A DNA stretch of 64,000 bases. Origin: Paroedura picta (taxonomy: Eukaryota > Chordata > Lepidosauria > Squamata > Gekkonidae). Position 1 is the stretch's first letter; each line of letters opens with the position of its first letter. The stretch is from the NCBI RefSeq assembly GCF_049243985.1, contig NC_135381.1, positions 19,827,345-19,891,344 on the forward strand. Reading direction: 5' to 3'. The notes below the pieces were generated by a model. That model did not search any database. It was not told where the DNA came from and saw only the letters and a list, made by a program, of their open reading frames with translations. Below are positions 52,640 to 63,379 of this stretch, piece by piece. A program made the translations under genes and the position numbers.

Positions 52640-54640
52640 TCTAAACCAAGATTTTGAAATGTCTTTAACATAAAGCATTATAGAAGTGATTCAGTTCTTT
52701 GCTTTGCTTACTATCGGAGCACAAACTTCTCTCCTCCCCTTTCTCTCCTCTATTGAATGTAGCACATTTTCTCCTGTGAAATGTTGGTGGCTATGAGTTA
52801 AGTGCTGAGAGAAAAGGAAAGGACTGTTGAAATATGTGCAGATTCTTGGGTAACCCTTTCCTCCCATTTGCTCTTAAATCAATGGGGGCACTCAGGAACC
52901 AACCAGCCTTGCTGGTGTGGAAGTCAAAACGCAAAAATAAAACTGTCATTTTGACGGGAACCAGAAAAGTGCTTTCATGTGATGTTCTTTTCAATTGCTG
53001 TGGCAACTGTTAGTTTAGTGCATCTTGCCCTACTGAATGAGCACCAAACACAATTTGTGTCAAGGTCCTTCTGCAAACAGAGATACTTTGATTGCTAGCA
53101 TACCTCTGATTGCCTTCATCTTTTGCGGACTGCACTGAAAGATGTTGGCACCAAAGCGGCATCTCAATTCCACTCCCTGTGCTGGTGAGCTATCCTCAGC
53201 GTTGAGTGCTCAATCAAAAGGAGGGGGAATCCTCTCTTTTTGAAGCAGTACAGATGTCCAAATTATAGGCACTAAATCCTTTTTTTAGGGGGTGATAATT
53301 TCCCATGACTTGTGCATCAACTTCTTTTGCCGATAGAAAAGTGTGGCCTCTCTGTAATTACTAGTTTTTGATGGTAGCAGAATTCTAAACCTGGAATTAG
53401 ACACCGCCTTTGCTAGATTCATGACATAATCTGTAACACTTCAATCTCTCTGTGGAATTTTCTTATGTTTACAGTTAAGATTAAGTTCCCCCTTTGACTG
53501 GTTCAATCTACTGAAATCTGCAATTGAGCTACTGAAACGGCTTAATGTTATAGCAGCCAGAGGTGCCAGCCACACAATATGCTCTTGCCTGAGAGAAAAT
53601 AGGCTTTCTCATATCCTTTCAATATTCTTTTACTTCTCTCTCTCTCTGAAACATAACAACAACAACAAAAAACCCCCCTGACTTTGTTGCTCAGCACTCA
53701 ACATTGGACCTCTCTGTAGCAGAATGTAATTGCAGACAAAATCTTATCAGGGCAATGCAAAGGCAAGATTAATCTGTAGTCACATTTGTTTATGTCAGTA
53801 ATCAAATCCCAGAATAATTTGAAGTGCATTTATGTGTGCATCTGGTTGCTAGGAATGTAGCCTGGAGTATGCATTGCGGGGAGGGGCTTGATCTGCAACT
53901 TGTTGGGGGAAGCCAGAGTCTGTATATGGGAAATGAAACAGTGTCTGGGACTGCATGGGTTATCCTCAGAAAACTTTAGCTATACGAAGAGCCCTTCGGG
54001 GTCAAATCGAGGGCCCTAGACCAGCATTCTCTTTTCACTATTGGCCAGCCAGCCAGTTGTCTCTGGGAAACTCATGGCACAAGGATGCAAAATTGGGACT
54101 CTGTTTAGCAATCACAACTAACAGTCATCAGGGAACTGGTCCCATCCACTTTTAAAGATGTTAAAGAGCCAGTCTACATACTCAACCTAATCTGTAGAGC
54201 TGCTCTTTTTCATTTGATCAGAATGGTTGTATTACTGTTTTCTCACGTACGAAATAAAAAATAACAACTGGCTAAAATAGCCCACAGTAATCTGCAGTTC
54301 CTTTAGTTTAGGGGACGCTTCTGGGATGTGATATATGGAAGTGACTGAATCTAGTGGGCCTTTTTATTGTGTACCTACAGGTTTATGTTGAAGCATGGGA
54401 AGCTTTGTTCCCTGTACTACCTCAAACAGACAAAAAACATGTAAATCATGCCAAGGACTAACACTTAAAAGGAAAGCCAAAATGAGGAAGTGCAAACATG
54501 CTATCTTTCCTAGTAAAGCGGTGGAAAACCAAACCTGCAGAACAGAGTACAAAATATGCTGATACAAACAACCACCATGCAAGTAACTGATACACACAGG
54601 GACACTAATCACAATGTAAAGATACCCTCTGCCCACGATC
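52640..54640. other. Repeat-poor unique stretch, 53.0-53.9 kb possibly conserved
   Basis: About 2 kb without a recognisable interspersed repeat, the longest such stretch in the right half. It contains TAATTA-type homeodomain cores (CTGTAATTACTAG near 53354). No exon is recognised. Confidence 0.3.
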
Positions 54641-54644
54641 CCAT

Positions 54645-54755
54645 CTTGTGGTAGCAGATTCCATCTGGATTATACATTGTGTGAAGAAGTACTTTTGTCT
54701 GCCCTAAATTTACTGCCCATCTTTTTCATTGGGTGCCCCTGAGAACATTGCTATG
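54645..54755 (-). mobile_element. CR1/Jockey-type LINE fragment, reverse
   Basis: GTGAAGAAGTACTTTTGTCT, GCCCTAAATTTACTGCCCAT and TTGGGTGCCCCTGAG are about 110 nt of the C-terminal LINE module in reverse. Confidence 0.65.
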
Positions 54756-54759
54756 TATT

Positions 54760-56430
54760 TGAATAAGTCATCCATATTAAGAGCTAGTTCATACAAAAGC
54801 ATCTCTGTACAGGCTGCCTTTGTCTGCTGGACCACTTCCCTTGAGCTACCAAAGAGCTGTGCAGCCTATAGCCAGACAAATTGACTTTGGCACCCAACAA
54901 GAAATTAATGAATTGCTTCCCCTCAGCCTTACACATGCAACTGAGGGAGAATCTGGGCTCTCTTCCTTAGATCACGGCAGTGTATTATCATGGCACTGAG
55001 GGCAGCAGTTGTAGGTGGTTGTAAATCAAACCAGAAGTGACACTTGAGAATAGGGAAGAGACAGCAGAAGTGACAAGAAGGAAGACGCTAAGTCAAAAGG
55101 CTCTAGGCTTGGCAGTGTGGCAGGTGCTTTGATGTGTGTATGTGTGTGATTTGATCCAAGAGACACTGAGGTGCGACTGGGTGAAGCTGAGGCAGAGATA
55201 GATGTAGGCTGCATCTTTGGGGCACCTCAAAATGGAGCATCAGCTGCTAAACAGTTGGGGGAGAATCAATTGGCACAAGACTGTGCTTACAGCTGCTTGA
55301 TGGACAGCAGTAAGTAGTGGGTGTGTCCAAAGACCTATAAAGCGATTAAATCCCATTGATTCTGAGGAACAGCCTTGCTCCTGCACAACCCTTTTCAACA
55401 TTTGTGTCTAGTTTTTGTAATGCTTATTTCAGTTAAATGCTTTTTGAAGGAGGACAAGCAATTTAATGCATGCAGTTTGTATTTACTTGGAATGGGTTAT
55501 TGTTCCCAAATTGGGGCTTTTCTAAATTGCTGGGCTTTTATTGAGGGGTGGAGGAAACTAGGAAACCTTCATAGCAGCACCCAGGCAACATCACTCCAGC
55601 AAATGTTTCTGTTATGGGGAATCAGTTTTACTAGAACTCAGATTAACAGCTCAAGCTGCTATTAAACTGATTCTTGCACCAGTAAACTTAACTGGTTGGG
55701 TGTATGGGGGAGGGAGGGCGGGCGGGCTCTATCACCAGAAAGGCATCATCTGCTGATTTCCAGCAGGGGCAAGTTTACTTCCTGGACAGCAATTCTAAAG
55801 ATGATCAAGGGTGGCAGATTCAGATCCAAACTTTATTACAGTCGTTCAGACCAAGTTATATGAAGTTAATACATAAAAGACCCAAAAATATGGTCATTTA
55901 ATATAATACAATTTAAAACAGATCATAAAATAGAACTTAAAATTATGCTACTTTAGAGCATCGGATGTTTATGGCGGCAGCACAAAACTGGTGGCAGTGG
56001 ATACAGGTGGGACTTCTTGGGCAAAAGCCAAAGGATTCTTCGCTAAAGGCTTGCAAATAGTATCTGTAGCTTAACCAGCAATTGATTTCTGACCAGCTCA
56101 AGCCATATTGGTTATTTTGGTTTGGGTTCCTCTATTATATTTGTTTCTTGTTATTTTAAGTCGCTTTGGGCCACCTTAGGAGGAAAAATAGGATTTAAAT
56201 TCTTTAAGTTTTTGCACTCAATATAGTATGACTAGTGTTTTGCTGCAGGAATGGCAATTGTTCAAGTTGGCCTACAAGTGACAGTGATTGAATGGTGATA
56301 TTTACTGATATGTACTATGAGATGCTTCCCAAATCCCTCATTTATTTAACTGTGCTAACTTCAATACCTCACCCATTCATCCTCCTTGGATGACATAAAG
56401 TAAATGTTTATGTTAGCAGATATGATAACT
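54760..56430. other. Intergenic sequence
   Basis: No gene. 55815-55965 starts CCAAACTTTATTACAGTCG and is AT-rich, possibly the reverse 3' end of a LINE (weak). 56150-56210 (TAAGTCGCTTTGGGCCACC) may be another LINE 3' end. Confidence 0.3.
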
Positions 56431-56439
56431 AATGAGCAT

Positions 56440-56570
56440 ATCAAGTTTCTCTACATCAGGTTGGTCTATCTAGCTGATTATTGCTTATTCTGACTGGCAG
56501 TGGCTCTCCAGAATTCTGAGCAGAGAATCTGTTCCTATGCCTGCTAGCTGAGGACTGAATTAGATTTGCC
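56440..56570 (-). repeat. tRNA-derived SINE fragment (GCATGCAGAAGGT type), reverse
   Basis: GGTTGGTCTATCTAGCTGAT and GACTGGCAGTGGCTCTCCAG are the reverse 3' half of the SINE. Confidence 0.5.
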
Positions 56571-56839
56571 ACTGGGAGGGCTGTAGGGGGGGGGATCTCC
56601 TGTGAATTTCCTTTCAGGCTTAATAGTAGCTGCAGAGAGCTGGGGTAGGGAGTGCCATGGAGGAGGGGGTTTATGGTTTCTGTATGCTTTTCCTGTGGGC
56701 AACCAGCAGCTCCGCGAGGGGAGAATGCAGATGGGAAAATGGCACAGCATTAACCCCCACCTTCTGTTCCATGGCTCAAATCTGGATAATGCCCAGCATG
56801 ACTAGAAAAATTAACACACCCTCTCCCAAGAGCCCGACA

Positions 56840-56992
56840 GAGAATGAGGTGGCTGGATGGAGTCACTGAAGCAGTAGGTGCAAACTTAAATGGACTCCGG
56901 GGAATGGTAGAGGACAGGAAGGCCTGGAGGATCATTGTCCATTGGGTCGTGATGGGTCGGACACGACTTCGCACATAACAACAATAACAACT
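56840..56992 (+). mobile_element. LINE 3' end with CAACAA tail
   Basis: GGCTGGATGGAGTCACTGAA, GGAATGGTAGAGGACAGGAA and GGGTCGGACACGACTTCGCA, then AACAACAATAACAAC, are the 3' end of a common reptile non-LTR element. A Sauria-type SINE is inserted right after it. Confidence 0.6.
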
Positions 56993-56997
56993 CCCAA

Positions 56998-57281
56998 GAG
57001 CCAGTTTGGTGTAGTGGTTAGGAGTGCGGACTTCTACTCTGGCATACCAGCTTCGATTCCACACTCCCCCACATGCAACCAGCTTGGGTGACCTTGGGCT
57101 CACCACAGCACTGATAACTGTTCTGACCGGGCAGTGATATCAGTGCTCTGTCAGCCTCACCCACCCCACAGGGTGTCTGTTGTGGGGAGAGGAATGGGAA
57201 GGTGACTGTAAGCCACTTTGAGACTCCTTCGGGTAAGGAAAAGCAGCATATAAGAACCAACTCTTCTTCTTCTTCTTCTTC
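56998..57281 (+). repeat. Sauria-type SINE, full length with TTC-repeat tail
   Basis: GAGCCAGTTTGGTGTAGTGG to ATATAAGAACCAACTC, followed by (TTC)n. All boxes are present and it is the best-preserved copy in the window. Confidence 0.92.
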
Positions 57282-57302
57282 AACATCTAGCGTGGCCTTG
57301 AG

Positions 57303-57389
57303 CAGGGGTAGTCAACCTGTGGTCCTCCAGATGTCCATGGACTACAATTCCCATGAGCCCCTGCCAGGATGACAGGTTGACTACCCCTG
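57303..57389. mobile_element. Palindromic hAT miniature element, copy 10, shortened, perfect target duplication
   Basis: Left arm CAGGGGTAGTCAACCTGTGG is intact; the right arm is cut to ACAGGTTGACTACCCCTG, so the element is 87 bp instead of about 136. The duplication GCCTTGAG (57295-57302 and 57390-57397) is perfect. Confidence 0.92.
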
Positions 57390-57399
57390 GCCTTGAGGA

Positions 57400-57466
57400 C
57401 CTCTAATTGGGATAACTGGGGGGTTGAACAAGGGACCTCCTGCATGCAAAGCACATCCTCTGCCAT
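57400..57466 (-). repeat. tRNA-derived SINE fragment (GCATGCAGAAGGT type), reverse
   Basis: GGTTGAACAAGGGACCTCC and TGCATGCAAAGCACATCCTC are the B- and A-box part in reverse. Confidence 0.55.
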
Positions 57467-57664
57467 TAGGGCTGCCAAACTCCAGGTGGTGGCTGGAGAT
57501 CTTCTGGGATTACAACAGATCTCCAGGTGACAGAGATTAGTTCATCTGGAGAAAATAACTGCCTTAGAAGGTGGACTCTATGGAATTACACTCCATTGAG
57601 GTCCCCCCTCAGGTTCCACCCCCAACATCTACAAATATTTCCTAAACTGGAGCTGGCAACCCTA
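57467..57664 (+). mobile_element. GGTTGCCA-type miniature element, complete
   Basis: Ends GGGCTGCCAAACTCC and GGAGCTGGCAACCC are inverted repeats, flanked by TA on both sides. About 200 bp, no coding frame. This copy supports a TA target and hence a Tc1/mariner-type origin. Confidence 0.82.
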
Positions 57665-57669
57665 AGTGA

Positions 57670-58660
57670 GTCATCGCTGAGCCAACTCTCATAAATGACC
57701 ACCTGGGTTATTATGCTTTCTAAATCTGGAGCAATGTATAGACATGTTGTTATTAACTCTTCAGTGCTGCTAGTGCTTGGATGGGGGGGGGGATTGATTC
57801 AGATAACTGCACCATCAGGCCTTTTCAGAATGTGAAATTGAGACCAAGCAGGATTTGTTTGCTGCCAATTGTGCTTAGATTTCCTTCTATATAACCTTTT
57901 GTATTACTGTTGGGAACATGCCTTCTATGACTGATCAAAATCATAGCTGGAGGCAGATGTCTCCAACAATGGTGTGAAACTTCAGGACATTTGCTCCTCG
58001 GGGCCACCTCTTGCTCTCCGAACAGGCTTTGAGGGTGAACTGTAATGCTTGTCAACAAGAAAATGTTCAGATTAATAATATAGCATGCACATGACGTTTC
58101 TTGGCTGAGTCTACTGTCCTGCCTTTTCTCCACAGAGCTGAGAGCATCATTTTAACCTCACTAGAACCCTGCGAGGTAGGTTACACTGAGAGAAGGACTT
58201 GCCTAAGGCTACCAAGTGGTCTAAATGGGATTTGAGGCTGGGTTTTGGATCCAGCCAGCCATCATTCCATTTCTGCTTGCTTGTGATTGGTGCCAATGTA
58301 GCAGGGCACAAACAGCAGATGATTACGGGAACAGCTGTGGTGGAGGTATATATTTGCGGTAATAAAATGTAGGCCTTCATGCTTATGGAAATATTTCTAG
58401 TGATATTTAAGACCGGTGCTGCTTACAGGATCTATTAACTTAGGTTGTAAAAGAGAAAAGGAGCACCAAGAAACTTCTGAGAAAAGGACAATGATTCTGC
58501 TCATCAGAAAGAAATCTTCAGACAATTTCACCACTCTGCAAGTAATCTGATCAAAATTCTGATCAGATCAGTATAATTGCACTAATTATAAAAAGAATAA
58601 ACTAAATAAGGAGAGCCTTTCAATTCAACCATAGCTGTCAACCATGACAATTTTTGAAGG
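57670..58660. other. Intergenic sequence with one SINE remnant
   Basis: 58150-58255 is a reverse remnant of the CATGGTGTAATGGCT-type SINE (CCCTGCGAGGTAGGTTACAC). Nothing else is recognised. Confidence 0.4.
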
Positions 58661-58664
58661 TGCA

Positions 58665-58770
58665 CCAGTGGTAGTCAAACTGAGGCCCTCCAGATGTCCA
58701 TGGACTACAATTCCCATGAGCCCCTGCCAGCAAACGCGTTCGCTGGCAGGGGCTCATGGGAATTGTGTCC
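58665..58770. mobile_element. Palindromic hAT miniature element, copy 11, right end lost
   Basis: CAGTGGTAGTCAAACTGAGG, the left arm and CTGGCAGGGGCTCATGGGAA of the right arm are present; the terminal part of the right arm is missing. Confidence 0.8.
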
Positions 58771-58774
58771 AAGC

Positions 58775-60785
58775 GCTAAAACCATCACTCCCTTTATTGG
58801 CCTTTTTCTATTTTAGACAGCAAATTGCTGGTGACTGACGTAATATAATTTTGTGTTTTGTTTTAATTGTTGCAAGGCATTTGGGGACCTGATTCTGGCT
58901 GCAAAGTGGGATGCATAAGTAGCTGGATGATTATAGCTGGGATTGGATTGTGACTGTGCATGCCCATTTGACCCTGCTTCCGTCACTTTCCATTCATCTT
59001 CTCCTGTGTCTAGTCTCTCGCCTTGTGTTATGGACTGTTTTGGAGTCTGTCTCGTGGCTACTTTCTTCCACTGCAGGAATGATCTCACTTTTGCATGGCT
59101 GCCCAGATCCAGCCCCTTTGCTCTGACCTTGATGCATGTGTTGGGCACACAGCCAGATACACTTTCGCCTAGTGGCTAAACTGGCTGAAAGAAATCTGTC
59201 CAGCAGTCCTAAGAAAAGTACAGATGCAGGCTATTCCAGGAGGTTGCTTAGTTTGTTAAAAACTGTAGTGAGCCCATTGGAGAGGGAGTTAGTTGTGTCT
59301 ACAGCACCTCTTTCGGATTCTTTGCAGCAGAGATGAATTTCAATTGGTGTATATGAGCCATTCTGAATTATTTGGCTTCCTGAATTAATTTTAACTCTCT
59401 TCCCCTCTTTTTCCCCCCTTCACAAAACTAAATCTACTTCATAAAGTGCTGAGCCAGTCAAGTTTTTTATGCTGAAGCCATCGGGATATTCATGGGACAT
59501 TTCCCAAAGTGACAATAATTGACTACCGCAAGTTAATGTGGTTCACTTTCAGGCTTATTACACATAATTTTATTTGTTTCTGAAGCACATGCAGCACGTT
59601 GCCTTCAAAATATAAAAGCGGACTCATGGGGATATGGCTGGGAAGGAATGCCTGCTAGAAATAAACACCTGATTGTGTCAGTCTGTTGGAACCAGGGTGG
59701 AGGTGATTTGCAAGGTAATAGCACATTCATGAGGATCTCCCAAGTCTAGCAAGTAGGGCAGAAGTTTCCTATAGCCCCGAAGTTAATTCTGGTTCTACCA
59801 TTTTCTTACCACTTGGAAGAAGTAAGAAGGAGAACTCAGTTATTTCTGAATTCTTTGTACAAAACAAAGAATGGGGAGTGACAGAAGGAGACTGGCAGCT
59901 GAATCACATAATGAACTGGCCACAGCTCAGAGTGAGGCCCCATACGCTGCATGCAGAAGGGCCCAAGTGTATTTCCCAACTCCTCATACTAATAGTGCCT
60001 TAGGTATTGGGGCAGCACAAACCAGAGAGACTGGAGAACCATTCAGTGGAGACTGTTCTGGGCCGAGTGAACTGTGATCTAGTGCAAGGTGCTCAGGCCA
60101 GTTCACACAACTGCTTCAGTGGTTAGCAAATCCAGTGAGTAATCCCAGTGGCAGGCACAGGGCTTAAGCGAAATCGTAGCCACAGTTTCTTGAGCTGGAC
60201 TTGAGAGAGCCGGTACATGTCTGCCATGTATGAAGCGAACCCATGCTCAGCATTTGGAACGGCAAAGGAAGGACATTCATGTGTGTATAGCTAGGGTTGT
60301 TCCATTCAAAGAGCAAATGTAATATTAAAGAGTGGATTCTTTTTGCTCAAAATGCTAAGCTGAAAACATATCTCAGGTTTACACCTTGCATTGGGCAAGA
60401 TCTTTCCTCTGCGTGAAGTCCTAGAGAGCTGGTTCTGTTCAGAGCAGGCAAGATTGGGCCTGATAGACCAACGAGCTGGTTTAATACAAAGGAGCTTGAT
60501 AAATCTATATGAAAATGATTCCTATTTTTTTTCTGAAACTGAAGCTTTAGCACACTTTAATGAAAAATCTGGGAACCAGATAAATTTTTTTTTTATTGGA
60601 TCTGGTCCATGGACCACCTGTTCTTAGTTTAATTTGTCTGTCATCAAATGATGAGACATCATGGTGAACATATGTGCAAGTTGAGTGTGCATCAGGCTTT
60701 TGGGTAAGAAGCAGTATATGTTCTCAAAACGTCTGGCACTGGAAGGAATTCCCAGCATGACTTTCTTAGTTCTCTCACCTAATAT
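58775..60785. other. Repeat-poor intergenic sequence
   Basis: No repeat or gene is recognised in 2 kb. 59370-59660 (with GACAATAATTGACTACCGCA) looks like unique, possibly conserved sequence. Confidence 0.3.
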
Positions 60786-60791
60786 CTGAAG

Positions 60792-60913
60792 CAGGGGTAG
60801 TCAAACTGCGGCCGTCCAGATGTCCATGGACTACAATTCCCATGAGCGAATGCTGGCAGGGGTTCATGGGAATTGTAGTCCATGGACATCTGGATGGCCG
60901 CAGTTTGACTACC
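60792..60913. mobile_element. Palindromic hAT miniature element, copy 12
   Basis: CAGGGGTAGTCAAACTGCGG with right arm ending CGCAGTTTGACTACC; the last bases of the right end are lost. Confidence 0.88.
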
Positions 60914-60938
60914 AAGTAAGTTATGCATTAGTTTTGGT

Positions 60939-61020
60939 TGTTTATTTATTTATTTATTTAGATTATTATACCGCCCTTCCCTACGGCTCTAGGGGGTTAC
61001 CTCCTTGGAGGAAATAAACC
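60939..61020 (-). mobile_element. LINE 3' end with TTTA repeat tail, reverse
   Basis: Five TTTA units (60941-60960) lead into GATTATTATACCGCCCTTCC, typical of a CR1-type 3' end in reverse. Confidence 0.6.
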
Positions 61021-61024
61021 TGGC

Positions 61025-61968
61025 TGAAACGCTGGGAAAGCTGAGAATTTACTTGTAGGTTGCAGAAAAAGAGTATCGACGGAAGAGTGTGTAGTGGACC
61101 ACACAGGGTCTCCCTGACTGGGGGAGCAAAATGACTGATGTTGCTGTCCTAAATAGAGTTACACCCTTCTTAATACATTTACTTGAATGGATTTGGAAGG
61201 GCAGAACTATGCTTTGGATTGCTCTTTAAGGTGCTTCCACGACAGATATAAGCAAGCTGGAATTTGATAGGCAAGGTAGATAGTCTGGATTTGATACAGA
61301 GGCAGCTAGGACTAGCTCACAGCTAAGTTTAAAAAATGGAACATTTGAGTAGTGCTTCTTTTAAAAAAAAATCTTGACCTTAAAAAGTTGCTTCTGAACC
61401 TGTAGTTCTGTGAGCTAGACAAGATTTTTTAAAAAATTTAGCCAAGTATATAGCCTTTGTCATACTTTCTCCCCAAAGGTAGCCCCAGTCAGTCATTCTT
61501 ATTTGTTTAAAATCAAAAGTCATCATCAAAATCGTTATTGGTGTAGTAATAGACAAGGGCTGGGGACTCCAGGGAAGAGAAGGCAACATCAATCAGCCAC
61601 CATTCTGATTACACTACACTGCAGATGACTCCATATTAGTGCTTTTCTTAAATGGACTCCCTGGATTGGAACGACAATCGATAGGACAAATTCACAATAA
61701 ATCTTATGGGATGCCAAGGTAAACAAAGATATCTTGTGTAATAATTTTTTTCTAGATCAAGGAGCAAAAAGCAAAACCTCTATCCTTCCATCTGGAGGAG
61801 CCATCAGGGATATATTTTTTTGTAGGGGGGGCCTTAATTTTGAGAACATTATATGAGATACAATAAAAGAGACCTTATATAAGTTTTTTTTTGTTTTACC
61901 TTGGCCACAGTGTCACTCAGCTGGATTTCTGTTTTCTGTTTAAGAAAGCTGAAAGCATGGGCAGGGAT
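61025..61968. other. Intergenic sequence
   Basis: No gene or repeat recognised. Confidence 0.35.
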
Positions 61969-61971
61969 AGT

Positions 61972-62044
61972 CAAACTGCGGCCCTCCAGATGTCCATGGA
62001 CTACAATTCTCATGAGCCCCTGCCAGCGAATTGGGAATTGTAGG
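61972..62044. mobile_element. Palindromic hAT miniature element, copy 13, truncated
   Basis: CAGGGATAGTCAAACTGCGG, the left arm and a stub of the right arm (GGGAATTGTAGG). Confidence 0.82.
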
Positions 62045-62105
62045 AGGTGATTTGCAAAGAAACTGGCAAAACCATAATTATACAAATTCACATGGTTGAG
62101 TCTTA

Positions 62106-62286
62106 GACCGTTTATGCACTGGGAACTTCACTGCCCCAGCTCTCATGCAAGAGTACAAATCCGGTCCGGATGAGGTGCACTGGGCCAAATGCTCCCCCAT
62201 GTGGGTGCAGGAAGAGGTGGGGCAACCTGCCATGACTAAAACTCCAGCCTGCAGCCCGGCATGAATCTTCCAGTGCATGAACGGTC
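62106..62286 (+). mobile_element. PIF/Harbinger-type miniature element, 181 bp, copy 2
   Basis: GACCGTTTATGCACTGG and CCAGTGCATGAACGGTC are inverted ends; TTA is duplicated at 62103-62105 and 62287-62289. Same length as the copy at 24052, opposite orientation. Confidence 0.9.
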
Positions 62287-62289
62287 TTA

Positions 62290-62740
62290 TTGGAGAAAGT
62301 TCAAGTGTTAATTCAGAGTCTGAAGGTATATCAGTCATCATAAAAAATCCTCCCTTGCTATCTTAGAGGCAACTGGGTTTGTGACTCTGAATCTGCAACA
62401 AAACATATTCATTTTTTCCTTCTGACAATTGTTGCTAGGAAAGGGAGCAGAGTGACTGGAATGAAAAACAAGATTTCAGCTCTATTCTCCCCAGATTTTT
62501 GGATGTGCTGGGTTCTACATGTCGCCTGATAGCTTTTTCAGTGGTTTAATAGTTGTGGCATGCTTTTAAATGAGATGCATTTTTAAAAACAACTTTAGTA
62601 TCTTATAATTGAGGATGTATACAAAGATTGAGAAAACCTCTTGACAGGCAGGAGGGCATAGATGGCTTCAAATGAAGACGCTTACTCTTGAACAGTTGGC
62701 AAAAAACTGGCCACAGCTTTTTATTTCAACACGAAACATG
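62290..62740. other. Intergenic sequence
   Basis: AT-rich, nothing recognised. Confidence 0.35.
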
Positions 62741-62741
62741 G

Positions 62742-63372
62742 AGTGTTGGTTAGGTGTAGGGGAGAGCCTGTTCAGTGGTCATCCGACCACTCCCGTGCCA
62801 CCTTTCCTAGTGGCCCCCCTTTTTGGAGCTTCCCTTCCTCCCAGCCGGGAGGAAGGGCTCCCTGGCCACTAGGTACCTTACCTGGGAAGTGCCCCGCCCG
62901 AGGTACCGCAGGGGGCGCACACCTCTGTTGGTCCAACCTCGGGCCACCTGGCTGCATGAAGTCCCTCCTTCTCCACAAAGGGTCAGGATTTTCATGCCCA
63001 GCCACCTCTTAAGAGGTCCCAGCCTGAGGAGTCGGGCCGCAAGCTGGACTCCCCCCAAAAACTCCGGCTCCCCCTATACCTTCCCGCCAGCTGTGACAAT
63101 AATGCTTTGCAGAAACCATAACAGGAACCAAAAGAACTTATGCCCCGTGCTACAGGGCGGGTGGGTGGGCAACCTCTGTCAGTCGTGGCTCCGAGCGGCA
63201 AAGAGGCTGGGCTAGCACACGTGGGCGCTATTTGTAGCCCGCCTCTTTGCCCCGCCCTTCCCACGGCCTCTTTCAGGCCGTCCTCCACGTGCCCGCCGGC
63301 ACGTCAGAGCCCTGCGCCTCTTCCTTTGGCGCCAGCTCCTCCGCCCGTCAACGGGCGGCTCTGGTAATTCAG
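62742..63372. promoter_or_regulatory. CpG-rich block: possible promoter, or GC-rich repeat
   Basis: This 0.6-kb stretch is far richer in G+C and CpG than the surrounding 10 kb. It has Sp1-like boxes (GGGCGGGTGGG at 63157, CCCCGCCC at 63250 and 62890) and a weak TATTTGTA at 63229. It may be an unmethylated promoter island of a gene outside the window, or the GC-rich end of an old repeat. No initiating exon is recognised. Confidence 0.3.
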
Positions 63373-63379
63373 GGCCTTC

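Noticed and set aside
62823-63215. 130-codon frame in the CpG-rich block
   Set aside because: No domain recognised, alternative frames are open as well, as expected of GC-rich DNA.
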